Assembly (NCBI GenBank): GCA_023251595.1
Contig: JAHEYM010000258.1
Coordinates: forward strand, 1 to 6,143
DNA: 6,143 bases
Direction of reading: 5' to 3'
Origin: Bacteroidota bacterium
Lineage (GTDB): Bacteria > Bacteroidota > Bacteroidia > AKYH767-A > JABDAW01
In this document: piece after piece, positions 6,112-6,143 of the stretch
Numbering within the stretch: position 1 is the stretch's first letter
How the letters are laid out: each line of letters opens with the position of its first letter
The notes under the pieces: model-generated
The model's input: the letters and a program-made list of their open reading frames with translations, nothing else
Database searches by the model: none
Told to the model about the DNA's origin: nothing
Program-made: the position numbers and the translations under genes

Positions 6112-6143
6112 CGTTCAAAACCTGATTCCTTTTAATTACATTT

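Overview
The window looks like a Bacteroidota chromosome segment, probably from the Sphingobacteriales/Chitinophagales side of the phylum. The evidence is an AT-rich composition, A-rich gene leaders without Shine-Dalgarno sequences, promoter -7 boxes of the TAnnTTTG type, and a lipoprotein with a relaxed lipobox. The placement is inferred from these features; no marker gene is present.

Left part (1-2761, + strand): the last 98 codons of an alpha-glucan phosphorylase are followed after 31 bp by a complete phosphoenolpyruvate synthase (ppsA). The short gap suggests co-transcription. The two enzymes act at opposite ends of glycolysis/gluconeogenesis: glycogen breakdown to glucose-1-phosphate, and pyruvate to PEP.

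Middle part (2770-4736, - strand): reading leftward from about 4740 are an SDR-family NAD(P)-dependent oxidoreductase, a single-pass membrane-anchored basic protein, a glycine-rich YtfJ/GerW-family protein, a strong intrinsic terminator, and a 53-residue protein with an H-x2-H-x3-C-x-C cluster. The membrane protein and YtfJ protein are 15-21 bp apart and form a clear pair, recalling the ytfI-ytfJ arrangement of spore-forming Firmicutes, here in what appears to be a non-sporulating phylum. The small protein converges on ppsA with only 8 bp between the stop codons.

Right part (4737-6143): a 409-bp divergent intergenic region holds a GC-rich REP-like palindrome, an AT-rich stretch with small symmetric motifs, and a good promoter match. 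It is followed by a 301-residue lipoprotein of unknown function and its terminator. The lipoprotein contains what looks like an internal duplication with matched cysteine spacing.

Most of the window is ordinary metabolic and housekeeping sequence. No defence system, CRISPR array, transposase, phage gene, tRNA or rRNA was seen. The points most worth a second look are the YtfI/YtfJ-like pair, the 53-aa His/Cys protein, the REP-like palindrome and the duplicated lipoprotein.
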